From assembly GCA_963809765.1 (NCBI GenBank), contig CAWEKT010000001.1:186001-250000 (forward strand): a stretch of DNA of 64,000 bases, read 5' to 3'. This document shows, piece by piece, positions 25,599-35,409 of this stretch; positions within the stretch are counted from its first letter, which is position 1; each line of letters opens with the position of its first letter. Source of the stretch: JACVRM01 sp963809765. GTDB lineage: Bacteria > Actinomycetota > Thermoleophilia > Gaiellales > Gaiellaceae. The position numbers and the translations under genes are program-made. The notes below the pieces were generated by a model. It saw only the letters and a list, made by a program, of their open reading frames with translations, had not been told where the DNA came from and did not search any database.

Positions 25599-26120
25599 GT
25601 GATCCAGCGCCTGCGGAACGACGAGAGCGGCTTCGGGCTGGTCGAGCTGACGATCTCGATGGCGATCCTCGCCATTGCGTTGCTCGCCCTCGTCGCCGCG
25701 CTCACCTCCGGGGTGATCACGCTGCAGCGCGCGAGCGCGACCGGCACGGGGGCGACGCTCGCCGACACGCAGATGGAGAAGTTCCGCGCCCTGAAGTACA
25801 CGTCCATCCTGCTCGACTCGACCGCCCAGACGGCCGCCAACGCGGACGGCACCTACGCCGGCGAGTCCGGCGTCGGCACGGGCACGCAGGTGACGGGAAC
25901 GTGCACGCTCACCGCCTGGCCGGATCCCTGCAACCCGCGCCAGACGATCACGGGGCCTGACAACCGCAGCTACCGGGTCGACACCTACATCCGGTACGAG
26001 ACGCCGCCGGGAGGCCGGCAGCTCAAGCTGATCACGGTCGTCGTCAGGGATCCGAACAAGCTGACCGGACCGGCCTTCGCGAAGGTGCAGTCCAGGTTCG
26101 ACGAGGCCACCGGCCGGTGA
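25599..26120 (+). CDS. type IV prepilin-like protein (PilV type)
   Basis: 173 residues, intact. The leader 'MIQRLRNDESG' comes before 'FGLVELTISMAILAIALLALVA', a prepilin helix with the cleavage Gly and Glu5. The domain 'MEKFRALKYTSI' and 'YRVDTYIRYETPPGGRQLKLITVVV' is characteristic of PilV-type minor pilins, with Cys at 'GTCTLTAWPDPC'. It starts 8 bp after the PilP-like gene and precedes the promoter of pilC by a few bases. Confidence 0.8.
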   Translation: MIQRLRNDESGFGLVELTISMAILAIALLALVAALTSGVITLQRASATGTGATLADTQMEKFRALKYTSILLDSTAQTAANADGTYAGESGVGTGTQVTGTCTLTAWPDPCNPRQTITGPDNRSYRVDTYIRYETPPGGRQLKLITVVVRDPNKLTGPAFAKVQSRFDEATGR

Positions 26121-26123
26121 GTC

Positions 26124-26151
26124 TCAAGCGCCCTCAGACGACTGCCGATAG
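26124..26151 (+). promoter_or_regulatory. sigma28-type promoter before pilC
   Basis: TCAAG (26124-26128), 15 bp, then GCCGATAG (26144-26151), ending 9 bp before the ATG. Identical boxes to those at 20685 and 19197. Confidence 0.65.
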
Positions 26152-26160
26152 CGAGGGCAG

Positions 26161-27387
26161 ATGACGACCTTCGCCTACGAAGCCATCAACGCCCAGGGCC
26201 TCGAGCTGACGGGCGAGATCGAAGCACCCGACGTGAGCTCGGCGCGCGAGCAGCTGCGGAACCGCGGCCTGCTGCCTTCGGCCCTACGTCAGGTCGGCGC
26301 CACCGTCACGGCCAGCGAGGCGGCCGCGCCGTCCACCGGCAGCCGCAAGAGGGTGAAGCCGAAGCCACTCCAGATCTTCTCGCGCCAGTTCGCGACCATG
26401 ATCGAGGCCGGCATCAGCATCGTCGGCGCGCTCGTCGTGCTCGAGGAGCAGACGGAGGATGCGTACCTCGCGGAGGTCATCAGCGCGGTGCGTGCGGATG
26501 TCGAGGCCGGGATGCTGCTGTCGCAGGCCATGGCCAAGTACCCAGGCATCTTCAACCGGCTCTACATCGCCATGGTGGAGACGGGCGAGGCGGCCGGGAT
26601 CCTCGACCAGGTGCTCGACCGGGTTGCCTACCAGATCGAGAAGGACACCAAGATCAAGCGCCGCGTCAAGAGCGCGATGCTCTACCCGACGATGGTGCTC
26701 GGGTTCGCCGGCCTCGTGCTGACCGGGATGCTCATGTTCCTCGTCCCGGTGTTCGTCAAGATCTTCGCCCAGCTCCAGGGCGACCTGCCGACGCTGACCG
26801 CGTACGTGCTCGTCGCGTCGAACGGCCTGCGGAACTACTGGTTCATCATCTTCCCCGCTGTCGCAGCCGCGTTCTTCGGCTTCAGGACCTGGAAGCGGAC
26901 GGAGAACGGCCGCCGCAACTGGGATGCCTTCAAGCTGAAGGTGCCGGCCGGCGTGGGCAAGGTCGTCCACAAGGTCACGCTCGCCCGCTTCTCCCGGACG
27001 CTCGCGACGCTGGTGGCAGCGGGCGTGGACATCATCAAGGCGCTCGAGATCACCGCCTCGACCGCGGGCAACTGGGTCGTCGAAAGCGCGCTCCACGACG
27101 TGCGTGAGCGGGTGCACGAGGGCGTCCCGATCTCCACGCCGCTCACCGAGAACCCCATCTTCCCGCCGATGGTCGCGCACATGGTCAAAGTGGGCGAGGA
27201 GACGGGAGAGCTGGACAAGATGCTCGGCAAGGTGGCCGACTTCTACGAGGACGAGGTCGACACCTCGATTGCGACCCTCACCTCGATCATCGAGCCGGTG
27301 ATGATGATCGGCGTCGGCCTCGTCGTCGGCGTGATCATCATCTCGATGTACCTGCCGATGTTCAAGATGCTCTCGCTGATCCAGTAG
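26161..27387 (+). CDS. pilC: PilC/GspF-type inner membrane platform protein
   Basis: 408 residues, intact. Two GspF domains, each with a cytoplasmic helix bundle followed by membrane helices: 'FSRQFATMIEAGISIVGALVVLEEQTED' and 'FSRTLATLVAAGVDIIKALEITASTAGN' are the repeated domain starts. 'PMVAHMVKVGEETGELDKML' and 'IEPVMMIGVGLVVGVIIISMYLPMFKML' are C-terminal family hallmarks. It sits in the membrane and couples the ATPases to pilin insertion. It has its own sigma28-type promoter, so it can be expressed apart from pilT-pilP. Confidence 0.92.
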   Translation: MTTFAYEAINAQGLELTGEIEAPDVSSAREQLRNRGLLPSALRQVGATVTASEAAAPSTGSRKRVKPKPLQIFSRQFATMIEAGISIVGALVVLEEQTEDAYLAEVISAVRADVEAGMLLSQAMAKYPGIFNRLYIAMVETGEAAGILDQVLDRVAYQIEKDTKIKRRVKSAMLYPTMVLGFAGLVLTGMLMFLVPVFVKIFAQLQGDLPTLTAYVLVASNGLRNYWFIIFPAVAAAFFGFRTWKRTENGRRNWDAFKLKVPAGVGKVVHKVTLARFSRTLATLVAAGVDIIKALEITASTAGNWVVESALHDVRERVHEGVPISTPLTENPIFPPMVAHMVKVGEETGELDKMLGKVADFYEDEVDTSIATLTSIIEPVMMIGVGLVVGVIIISMYLPMFKMLSLIQ

Positions 27388-27689
27388 GAGCTCCCCACAC
27401 CAAAGAGCGATTGAGCTTGACCAGTGGTCTGCGCACGGGAGTTTCGGGGAGTGCCGTACGCGCACCTGAGCTGTCGGCAGCGCGCGTCATGTGCGCGCGG
27501 CAGACCTGAACGGTTGCGCCCGTGCAGGTGCCGCGTTCGCCTACTCGTCGAACCCGTCGCAATGGCCCACGCCCGGGACCCCGCTTGAGCACCGACTAGA
27601 CCGGGGCTTGAAAGGCCTTGCAAGCTTGGGCGTGGCAGTTCCTTCAGGTGTCAGCGGCGCGTTTGGAGGGTAGGACGAGCACGACCTCC
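27388..27689. other. 302-bp gap after pilC
   Basis: No conserved reading frame, RNA gene or repeat is visible. It presumably holds the end of the pilC transcript and the promoter for the DUF2254 gene, but I could not place either with confidence. Confidence 0.4.
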
Positions 27690-29012
27690 ATGCGGCGCGA
27701 AAGGCTCTTCATCCACCTCAAGTCGAGCCTCTGGTTCGTGCCGGTGCTGTGCGTACTCGCGGGGGCGGCTCTCTCGTTCGGGACGATCGCCGTCGACCGC
27801 TACTTCGACTACGAGGCGCTTCCCACCCGCCTCGTCGCGGGTCCCGATGCCGCGGCCTACATCCTTTCGACCGTCGCAGCCTCGATGGTGAGCCTGACCG
27901 CGCTCGTCCTCACGATCACGATGGTCGTCGTCCAACTCGCGATGGGCCAGTTTTCTCCCCGCATCGTGCAGCGCATTCTGCGGGACAAGCCGAGCCAGCT
28001 CGCGATCGGCCTCTTCGTCGCGACTTTCGTCCACGCCATCCTCGCGCTCCGCGAGGTGACAATCAACGGCGACGGCACGGGCAACGTGCCGGGCATTGCG
28101 GTCGTGACGGCGTTCGTCCTCGTTCTCCTGAGCATCGCGGTCCTCGTCGTGTACGTACACCACATCGGCCAGGCACTCCGCGTTTCGGCGCTGATCGAGC
28201 TCGTCGGCGACGAGACGCGCACGCTTCTCGATCGGCGATATCCGGACAAGGGGCCGGCTCTCGAGACTCAGCCGGACTCTCTTCCCGTCGTGAGAGCGAA
28301 GGAGTCCGGGGTGATCACGGGGATCGGCTACGAGCAGCTCGTCGAGGAAGGACGACGTGCGGACTGCCTGCTGGAGCTCGTTCCCGCCCTCGGTGAGTTC
28401 GTTCCCGCGGACGGCCTCCTTTTCCGCGTGCACGGCGAGTCCGCCGCTGTGGACGAGGATCGATTGCACGATGCTCTGATCCTTAGCCTGGAGCCGACGC
28501 TCGATGAGGACGTCGCCTACGGCGTTCGACTCCTCGTCGACATCGCGGAACGCTCGCTCGCCGACTCGCCGTTCCAAGACCCCACCACCGCTGTGCAAGC
28601 GATCGACCGACTGCACGACATCCTGAGGCAGCTCGCCCGCAGGCCCTTTCCTGACGGCCGGCATCTCGACGAGGCGGGAGAGGTCAGACTCACCGTGCGA
28701 ACCATGAGCTGGGAGGCGTACGTCCATCTCGCCTTCGACGAGATCCGCCTAGCAGGGGCAGGCTCGCCTCAGGTGACGCGTCGGCTGAAGGCGGCACTCA
28801 CCGACCTCAGGTCGATCGCACCTCCCGAGCGAGTCGGGATCATCGACCTCCAGCTCGACCTACTCTCGACGACCACGGAGGCGTCGCTCAGCGACGAGCG
28901 AGACGTCGAGCTCGCGCTTCACGAAGATCGAGAAGGAATCGGAGCCGCGGCCAGCTCGATCGACGGTACGGCGCTCCTCTCGTCACCTAGAGAACCTCCT
29001 CGGCACGGGTAG
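27690..29012 (+). CDS. DUF2254 predicted membrane protein
   Basis: 440 residues from the ATG at 27690, after TAGGACGAG. Four N-terminal membrane helices ('FVPVLCVLAGAALSFGTIAVDRYF', 'ILSTVAASMVSLTALVLTITMVVVQLAMGQFSPRIVQRILRD', 'QLAIGLFVATFVHAILALREV' and a fourth near 'VVTAFVLVLLSIAVLVVYVHHI') are followed by a cytoplasmic domain with 'YGVRLLVDIAERSLADSPFQDPTTAVQAIDRLHDIL'. This matches DUF2254, a widespread family of unknown function. No operon partner is evident. Confidence 0.8.
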   Translation: MRRERLFIHLKSSLWFVPVLCVLAGAALSFGTIAVDRYFDYEALPTRLVAGPDAAAYILSTVAASMVSLTALVLTITMVVVQLAMGQFSPRIVQRILRDKPSQLAIGLFVATFVHAILALREVTINGDGTGNVPGIAVVTAFVLVLLSIAVLVVYVHHIGQALRVSALIELVGDETRTLLDRRYPDKGPALETQPDSLPVVRAKESGVITGIGYEQLVEEGRRADCLLELVPALGEFVPADGLLFRVHGESAAVDEDRLHDALILSLEPTLDEDVAYGVRLLVDIAERSLADSPFQDPTTAVQAIDRLHDILRQLARRPFPDGRHLDEAGEVRLTVRTMSWEAYVHLAFDEIRLAGAGSPQVTRRLKAALTDLRSIAPPERVGIIDLQLDLLSTTTEASLSDERDVELALHEDREGIGAAASSIDGTALLSSPREPPRHG

Positions 29013-29063
29013 CGCATACGTCTTCACGCTCTCTCCTTGGCGTGTCGGTGGTGCCAGCCGCCG

Positions 29064-29808
29064 TCAGCCGCGGAGCCGCCCCACCGCGCGCTCGAGCTCG
29101 TCCTCGGTCGCGCCGGCGGCCAGCAGGTAGCCGCGTGCTCCGCCCCAGCGGCGGTCGAGCTCTTCCAGGACGCCGCGCATCGCCTCGGGCGGGGAGGCCC
29201 CGATCTGCCGGCGCCGGGCACGCTCATCGTCCGAGTCGGCCGCAGCCTCCCATTCGGCCTGCGCCTCGGCGAGGTTCCGCTCGCTGACGGCGTAGTCGGC
29301 GGCGATCTCGTTGCTCGGCACGCCGGCCAGCGACAGGAGCAGCGCCACCACCAGCCCCGTGCGGTCCTTGCCGCCCTGGCAGTGGACGAGCACACCGCCG
29401 GCCGGCGCGTCGGCGACCGCGCGGACGACCGCGACGAAGTTGGCCGGGAAGCGCTCGAGAAACTCCAGGTACACCGCCCGGGTGCCCGGGGCGCCCTCGC
29501 CCGCCGCCCGCGACAGGGCGTCCAGCTCGGTGCCGAACGTCGGGTCGACCGGCCCGAGCAGCGGGATGTGCACCACCTCGACGGGCGCGTCGGAGGGCGG
29601 GTCGGCCTCGAGCTCCTCGTGGAAGCGCAGGTCGATGACGGTCTCGATGCCGTGGTCGAACCAGGCGCCGCCACCCCTCGTCGCTGAGCTTGCGGACGCT
29701 GTCCGCGCGCACGACGGCGCCGAAGCGCGTCTGGCCTCCGGCCGCGGTCGGGTGGCCGCCGAGGTCGCGGACGTTGAGGCAGCCCTCCCAGACCAGGTCG
29801 CGGGTCAT
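29064..29808 (-). CDS. tyrosine-protein phosphatase (MptpB/Y_phosphatase3-like), frame broken once
   Basis: About 247 residues. The N-terminus 'GCLNVRDLGGHPTAAGGQTRFGAVVRADS' is typical of the family. The active-site P-loop is HCQGGKDRTG, with catalytic Cys and Arg, and a DR pair in place of the usual xxR. A +1 shift near 29658 (between 'GWRRLV' and 'DHGIETVIDLR') is needed to join the two halves. Likely dephosphorylates tyrosine phosphate or phosphoinositides. Divergent from the MBL-fold gene. Confidence 0.8.
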
Positions 29809-29859
29809 CTGCACGGCCGCGCATCGTAGATGCGCGCAGGCGCGCGTAGCATCGGCTCG

Positions 29860-30453
29860 ATGCAGGAGCTCGCCTCCGGACTCTGGCGCTGGACGGCCTG
29901 GCACCCCGACTGGAAGGAGGAGGTCGGCTCGGTCGCCGTCCGGACCGACGACGGGCTCGTCTTCATCGACCCGCTCGATCCGCCCGCGGAGCTCGGTACG
30001 CCCGACCATGTGCTCCTGACCCTCTACTTCCACGCGCGCGCGAGCAGCGGGCTCGGCGCGCCGCGCGTCTGGGCGCCCGCCGGCGCTTCGCGATCGCTGG
30101 CCAGCCGCGGTGTGACGGTGACCGACCCGATCCGTGCGGACACCGAGCTTCCGGGCGGCCTCGGCGCGGTCGAGGCCGACCGGCGGCCCGTCGAGGTCGT
30201 CTACGTGCTGCCGGAGCAGCGCGCCGCCGTGGTGGGCGATGTGCTCCTCGGCGCGGGCGCGAAGCCGAAGGCGACCGACGATCCGCTCCGCCTCTGCCCC
30301 GAGCGCTGGCTCGGCGGCGGCCGGACGCACGAGCAACTGCGCGAGTCGCTGCGCCCGCTCCTCGACGAGCGGCTCGACCGGGTGCTCGTCTCCCACGGCG
30401 CCCCGGTGCTCGAACGCGGCGGAGAGCAACTGGCGGCCGTGCTCGCCGGCTAG
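29860..30453 (+). CDS. MBL-fold-like protein with degenerate metal site
   Basis: About 197 residues. 'GSVAVRTDDGLVFIDPLDPP' and 'HVLLTLYFHARASSGL' follow the beta-lactamase fold, but the HxHxDH metal motif is replaced by 'FHARAS', and only the last His ('VSHGAPVLERGG') remains. It is therefore probably not a metallohydrolase of the usual kind. A TAGCAT box 7 bp before the ATG suggests a leaderless start. Its stop codon overlaps the stop of the convergent hydantoinase B gene. Confidence 0.6.
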   Translation: MQELASGLWRWTAWHPDWKEEVGSVAVRTDDGLVFIDPLDPPAELGTPDHVLLTLYFHARASSGLGAPRVWAPAGASRSLASRGVTVTDPIRADTELPGGLGAVEADRRPVEVVYVLPEQRAAVVGDVLLGAGAKPKATDDPLRLCPERWLGGGRTHEQLRESLRPLLDERLDRVLVSHGAPVLERGGEQLAAVLAG

Positions 30454-31922
30454 GCCGAGCCGTAGCCGCCGCCGCCCGGCGTCTCGATCCTGAGCACGTC
30501 GCCGGCGGCGAGGTCGACGTCGGTCTTCGCGGGCAGCGGTTCGCCGTTCAGCAGGTTGCGGCCGGGCGCGCCCGGCTCGCCCCCGCCGACTCCTGCAGGC
30601 GCATGCGCGCGGCGCTCGCTCACGAGCGAGAGCCGGCACGGCTCGAGCACGCGCAGCTCGCGGACGATGCCGTCGCCGCCCCGCCGCGCCCCACGACCGC
30701 CGGATCCCTCCCGCAGGGCCCACCGCTCAACACGCAAGGGATATGCCAGCTCGAGCGCCTCCACCGGGGTCGAGAGCGTGTTCGACATGGTCACGTGGAC
30801 GCCGCTCGGCCCGTCGGCGTCGGGGCAGGCGCCCTGGCCGCCGCCGATGGTCTCGTAGTAGGTGAACCGGTCGTTGCCGAGGGTGACGTTGTTCATCGTC
30901 CCCTGGCCTTGTGCGGGGACGGCCACCGCCTGCCCGAAGGCGCGGAAGACGACGTCGACGATGCGGCCCGAGGTCTCCACGTTGCCGGCCGCCACTGCGG
31001 CGGGCGGGCGCGCGTTCACCAGCGAGCCGGCCGGCGCCAGGACGGTCATGGGGGCGAAGGCCCCGCCCGAGGCAGGCAGGTCGGGCGCGGTCAGGCAGCG
31101 CACGACGAACGCGCACGCCGAGCGCGTGACCGCGAGCGGGCAGTTGAGGTTGCCCCGGTGCTGCGGCGTCGTGCCGTCGAAGTCGATCACCACCTCGTCG
31201 CCCTCGACTGCGACCGTGCAGCGGAGCGCCAGGTCGCCCTCACGCCCCTCCAGGACGTCCTCGGCCTGCCAGCGCCCGTCGGGCAGCCCGCCAAGCGCCG
31301 TCCGCACGAGCCGTTCGGAGTAGTCGTGGAGCGCCTCCATCGCGGCGCGCACCCGCGCCGTGCCGTGGCGCTCGCAGAGCTCGGCGACGCGCCGCTCGGC
31401 CAGCCGGTTCGCGGCCAGCTGCGCGCGCAGGTCGCCGCGGCGCTCGTCGGGGTTCCGCATGCGGGCGACGAGCTCGGCGAGTGTGGCTTCGTCGAGACGG
31501 GTGGGTGGTACGACGACGCCCTCCTCGGCGAGCGTGACCGACCCGGCGGGCATGCTTCCGGGCTCGCGGGCGCCGACGTCGGCATGGTGCGCGCGGGTGG
31601 CAGCGAACCCGAGCTCGGTCCGGGAGACGGTGGTCACGTCCGGCAGATGCGTGCCGCCGGCGTAGGGGTCGTTGACGATCCAGGTCTCGCCCGGCTTCGG
31701 GTCGTGCGCCAGCACCGCCGCGACCGCGTCGGGCAGCGCACCCAGGTGGACCGGGATGTGCTCGACCTGGGCGATCAGGCGGGCGCGCTCGTCCAGGAGC
31801 GCGGTTGAGCAGTCGCGGCGCTCCTTGATGTTGGCCGAGAAGGCCGAGCGGACAAGGACGGCGCCCATCTCCTCGGCGACGGCGCGCAGCGCACTGCCGA
31901 GGACCTGCAGCTCGACGTTCAC
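30450..31922 (-). CDS. hydantoinase B / oxoprolinase family protein
   Basis: 490 residues, intact, starting at a GTG that overlaps the stop of the HyuA gene (GTGA). 'QVEHIPVHLGALPDAV', 'VNDPYAGGTHLPDVTTV', 'NLNCPLAVTRSACAFVVRCL', 'NETIGGGQGAC'-like 'YYETIGGGQGACPDADG' and 'ETPGGGGYGSA' are HyuB hallmarks. With HyuA it would hydrolyse 5-oxoproline, hydantoins or related N-cyclic amides using ATP; the substrate cannot be decided. Confidence 0.88.
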   Translation of the reverse strand: MNVELQVLGSALRAVAEEMGAVLVRSAFSANIKERRDCSTALLDERARLIAQVEHIPVHLGALPDAVAAVLAHDPKPGETWIVNDPYAGGTHLPDVTTVSRTELGFAATRAHHADVGAREPGSMPAGSVTLAEEGVVVPPTRLDEATLAELVARMRNPDERRGDLRAQLAANRLAERRVAELCERHGTARVRAAMEALHDYSERLVRTALGGLPDGRWQAEDVLEGREGDLALRCTVAVEGDEVVIDFDGTTPQHRGNLNCPLAVTRSACAFVVRCLTAPDLPASGGAFAPMTVLAPAGSLVNARPPAAVAAGNVETSGRIVDVVFRAFGQAVAVPAQGQGTMNNVTLGNDRFTYYETIGGGQGACPDADGPSGVHVTMSNTLSTPVEALELAYPLRVERWALREGSGGRGARRGGDGIVRELRVLEPCRLSLVSERRAHAPAGVGGGEPGAPGRNLLNGEPLPAKTDVDLAAGDVLRIETPGGGGYGSA

Positions 31923-33659
31923 CGGCGAAGCACCAGCGTTCCGGTCGGGTCGGTGGCGCCCGACCAGCCGTCGGGGACCCAGCAGGTCGCGCCTGAAAGC
32001 TCGACGAGCGCGGGGCCTTGCACCTCCCGGCGCGGGCGCTCGGCGGCCGCGAGCGCCGGGCCGGGTGTCACGTCCGCCGTCCGCACGGCCACGAGCTCGA
32101 CCGGCCTCGCGCGGTCGGCGTAGCCGTAGCGCTCCTCGTGGGCCCGGTGGAAGTCCGCCGCCACGTCGCCGCCCAGCCCGACCGTCAGCTCGTGCGACTG
32201 GCCGGCGTAGCGGAGGTCGGCCTCGCCGTCGGCCGGCAGCTCGCCCGCGTCCGCCAGCGGCACCAGCAGCGACCGGACGCGCTCGCGCCGCTCGTCCCCG
32301 ACGGCGAGACCGAGCGCAGACAGGACGCCGGCCGCCTCGGGCACGAGCACCACGCTCGAGCCGAGCTCCTCGGCGAGCTCGCACGCGTGGAGGGGTCCGG
32401 CGCCGCCGAAGGCGACCAGCGCCAGCTCGCGCGGGTCGTGGCCCCGCTCGACGCTCACCACGCGCAGCGCACGCAGCATCTCGGCGTTCACGACCGCCAC
32501 CACGTCCGCCGGGTCGAGACCGCCGAGCGCCTGCTCCGCGGCGGCGCGGTCGAGGCGGATGCCGGCGGCGAGCTCGCCGGGCAGCCGTCCGAGGAGCAGG
32601 TTCGCGTCGGTGACCGTGGGCTCGTTGCCGCCGCGGCCGTAGCACGCCGGGCCCGGGTGTGCGCCGGCGCTCCGGGGCCCGACGGCGAGGGCCCCACCGG
32701 CATCGACCGAGGCGATCGAGCCGCCGCCGGCACCGACGGTGTGGACGTCGACGGTCGGCAGCCTGAGCGGCGCGCCGGCCACATCGCGCTCGCCGGCGCG
32801 CCGCGCCTCACCTGCGGTGACGACTGCGACGTCGGTGGACGTGCCGCCCATGTCGAAGGAGATCGCGTCCGGAAACCCGGCCGCCGCGGCGGCGCGCGCC
32901 GCGCCGACGACCCCGGCGGCCGGTCCGGAGACGACCACATGCGCAGGGTGGGCCGCGGCCTCCGCGAGCGAGATCGCCCCGCCGGACGACGCCATCACCA
33001 GCGGCTCGGGCAGGGCGGCGCGGCTGCACGCCCGGCCGAGCTCCGTCAGGTACCGGGACACGACGGGGCCCAGGTACGCGTCGACCACCGTCGTCGAGGC
33101 GCGCTCGTACTCACGGAACTCCGGGGCGACCTCGTGCGAGGCGACGACGCGCGCGCCGGGCAGCCGTCGGCGCAGCTCCTGCGCGACCTGGTGCTCATGC
33201 TCGGGGTGGCGGAACGCGAACAGCAGGCAGACGGCCACTGCCTCTGCCTCCGGCGTCGCGAGCGAGTCGAGCGCGAGCGGCCGGAGCACGCCCTCGGGGC
33301 CCATGCGCTCGTCGACGCCGAAGCACCGCTCGAGCGGCACCAGCGGCTCGGGGTGGGCAGCGCACAGCCGGTAGAGGTGCGCGCGGGTCTGCCGCCGCAG
33401 GTGCAGCAGATGCTCGAAGCCGGCAGTCGTCACCAGTGCGGTTCGCGCGCCCGTGCGTTCGAGCAGCGCGTTCGTGGCGACCGTCGTGCCGTGCGTGAAG
33501 CGGAGGACGCCCTCCGCCCCGACCGCGTGCGCCGCGGCGACCACCGCCTCCTCCTGGCGCGGTGACGTCGGCACCTTTGCGGTCCAGGACCTCGCCGCCC
33601 GCGACGAGCACGACGTCGGTGAACGTGCCGCCGACGTCGATGCCGAGGGCCGCGCTCAC
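31919..33659 (-). CDS. hydantoinase A / oxoprolinase family protein, frame broken once
   Basis: About 580 residues from the GTG at 33659, which overlaps the stop of the MFS gene. 'LGIDVGGTFTDVVLV' is the phosphate-binding ATPase motif; 'FTHGTTVATNALLER' and 'SFDMGGTSTDVAVV' follow, and 'GHDPRELALVAFGGAGPLHACELAEELG' is characteristic of HyuA. One +1 break near 33578 separates the first 27 residues from the rest. It acts with the following HyuB as an ATP-dependent cyclic-amide hydrolase. Confidence 0.85.
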
Positions 33660-35317
33660 GCGAGATCCAGCGGCACCGCCCGCCCGAGCCGGCCGGTCAC
33701 GACCGCGCCTGCTGCGTCCAGCGATGCCGGGTCGTCGCTGACCGCGTTCAGGAAGTCGTCGCGGTGGATCGCCCAGAGCTCGAGCGCCTCGCGTGCCGTG
33801 ACCGTTGCCGTGCGCGGAACATCGCGGATGAGCGCAATCTCGCCGAAGAAGTCGCCCGGGCCCGCGACCGCCGCCTCCTGCTCGTCGACAGCGATGGACG
33901 CCGAGCCGGCGACGACGACGTAGAAGCGGTCGCCCTCGTCGCCCTGCGAGAAGACTCGCTCGCCCGCGGCCACGCTCACATGCTCCGCCCGTCCGGCGAG
34001 CGGTTCGAGGACGTCGGCCGGCAACACGGACAGGAACTCGACGCGGCGGAGTGCCGCGAGCGCCTCATGCGCGGTGCGCGGCTCGAGGGCGCGCAATGCC
34101 GGCATCGTGACCAGCGCAGCAGGGAAGAGCACGGCGCCCGTCACGAGCAGCGCCCCTTTGGTGCCGAGCAGCTCGTCGAGTGCCGGCGCGACCAGCGCGC
34201 CGAGCGCGGCGACGGTGAAGAGCACGGCGGCGAGCGCCCCGAACGCGCGGGCCAGGACCTCGTCCGGGACGGCCTGCTGGAAGAGCGTGATGCCTGACGT
34301 CTTGACGACGGCATCCGCCAGGCCGATCACGCCGAAGAGGAGGAAGGCGAAGACCGGTTCCTGCCACGCTGCCAGCAGCACGACGGCGAGGCTCCAGAGG
34401 ATGGTGCCGCCGACGACGCCGCGCCAGAGCCCCTGGCCGCCGACGACGACAAGGGTCGCGGCGGCACCGACCAGCCCACCGATGCTCATGACGGCACTCG
34501 CATAGCCGACGCCCGACTCGCCGAGGTCGAGCAGCTCGATCACGGCGACAACGAGCAGCGTCGCCAGCATGCCGGTGGCGAGGTTCTGGACGATGTAGAG
34601 CCCGGCGAGCGAGCGAATGCCGGGAGTCGCGGCGAGGAGATGGAAGCCGCCGGACGCTGCGCGCCAGAGGCTCGTCCGCGGACGCACGGCGATGTCGGCG
34701 TCTCCGGGGACGCGAATGCCGCTGACGAGGAGGGCCGACACGAGGCAGGCAGCGGCAGCGACCAGCAACGCCGCCTCGGTTCCGGCCCATGCGAGCAACA
34801 GCCCCCCGAGCGCCGGGCCGGCCAGGGCGGCGATGCCCTCGCTCGTCGTCCCGACCACGTTGGCAGCCGCGAGCTGGTCCGGCGAGCGAACGAGTGCCGG
34901 GATGAGCGCCGCACGCGCCGGAGCCGAGGCGGTTCCCGCGACGGCCGTCAGCGCGCCGAGGACGAACACGAGCAGTGCGGGCGGATCCGAGGCGGCGGCC
35001 ACGGCCGCGACCCCGACCACGGCGGCGCGGAAGAGGTCGGCGAGGTACATGACGCGGGGCCGCGGGAAGCGATCTCCCAGCAGGGCTCCGAACGGCGCCG
35101 CGGTGGCCGTCGTCAGGAGGCGCACGACGGAGAGCACCCCGACTGCGGCGATCCCGCCCGCGCGGTAGGCGAGGATGATGAAGACGATCCCGTAGACGCC
35201 GAGCCCGATCGCGATCGTGCCGCGCGCTATCTCGACTCGCAGAAGCTGGCGGTTGGCAACGACTGCGCTCAGGGCCTGCCCGGACTCCCGCAGACGCTCG
35301 CGCATCCGGCCTAGCAT
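33656..35317 (-). CDS. MFS transporter with C-terminal cyclic-nucleotide-binding domain
   Basis: 553 residues, intact. About 12 membrane helices of an MFS transporter (1-405; 'GDRFPRPRVMYLADLFRAAVVG' is the loop after helix 2) are fused to a cNMP-binding domain (about 415-535) with 'RVFSQGDEGDRFYVVVAGSASIAV' and the phosphate-binding cassette 'GDFFGEIALIRDVPRTATVTA'. The intact cassette suggests real cAMP or cGMP binding. The stop overlaps the HyuA start, so transporter and hydrolase form one operon; uptake of the hydrolase substrate under second-messenger control is a fair inference. Confidence 0.85.
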   Translation of the reverse strand: MLGRMRERLRESGQALSAVVANRQLLRVEIARGTIAIGLGVYGIVFIILAYRAGGIAAVGVLSVVRLLTTATAAPFGALLGDRFPRPRVMYLADLFRAAVVGVAAVAAASDPPALLVFVLGALTAVAGTASAPARAALIPALVRSPDQLAAANVVGTTSEGIAALAGPALGGLLLAWAGTEAALLVAAAACLVSALLVSGIRVPGDADIAVRPRTSLWRAASGGFHLLAATPGIRSLAGLYIVQNLATGMLATLLVVAVIELLDLGESGVGYASAVMSIGGLVGAAATLVVVGGQGLWRGVVGGTILWSLAVVLLAAWQEPVFAFLLFGVIGLADAVVKTSGITLFQQAVPDEVLARAFGALAAVLFTVAALGALVAPALDELLGTKGALLVTGAVLFPAALVTMPALRALEPRTAHEALAALRRVEFLSVLPADVLEPLAGRAEHVSVAAGERVFSQGDEGDRFYVVVAGSASIAVDEQEAAVAGPGDFFGEIALIRDVPRTATVTAREALELWAIHRDDFLNAVSDDPASLDAAGAVVTGRLGRAVPLDLA

Positions 35318-35409
35318 CTCAGCCGGTCGAAATTCGCGCGGCCGCGTGGGAAGATGTCGCCGGCGCCCAGCGTCTGGTTGGGTGTCCGCCGCTCACCGAA
35401 AGGAGCGAT

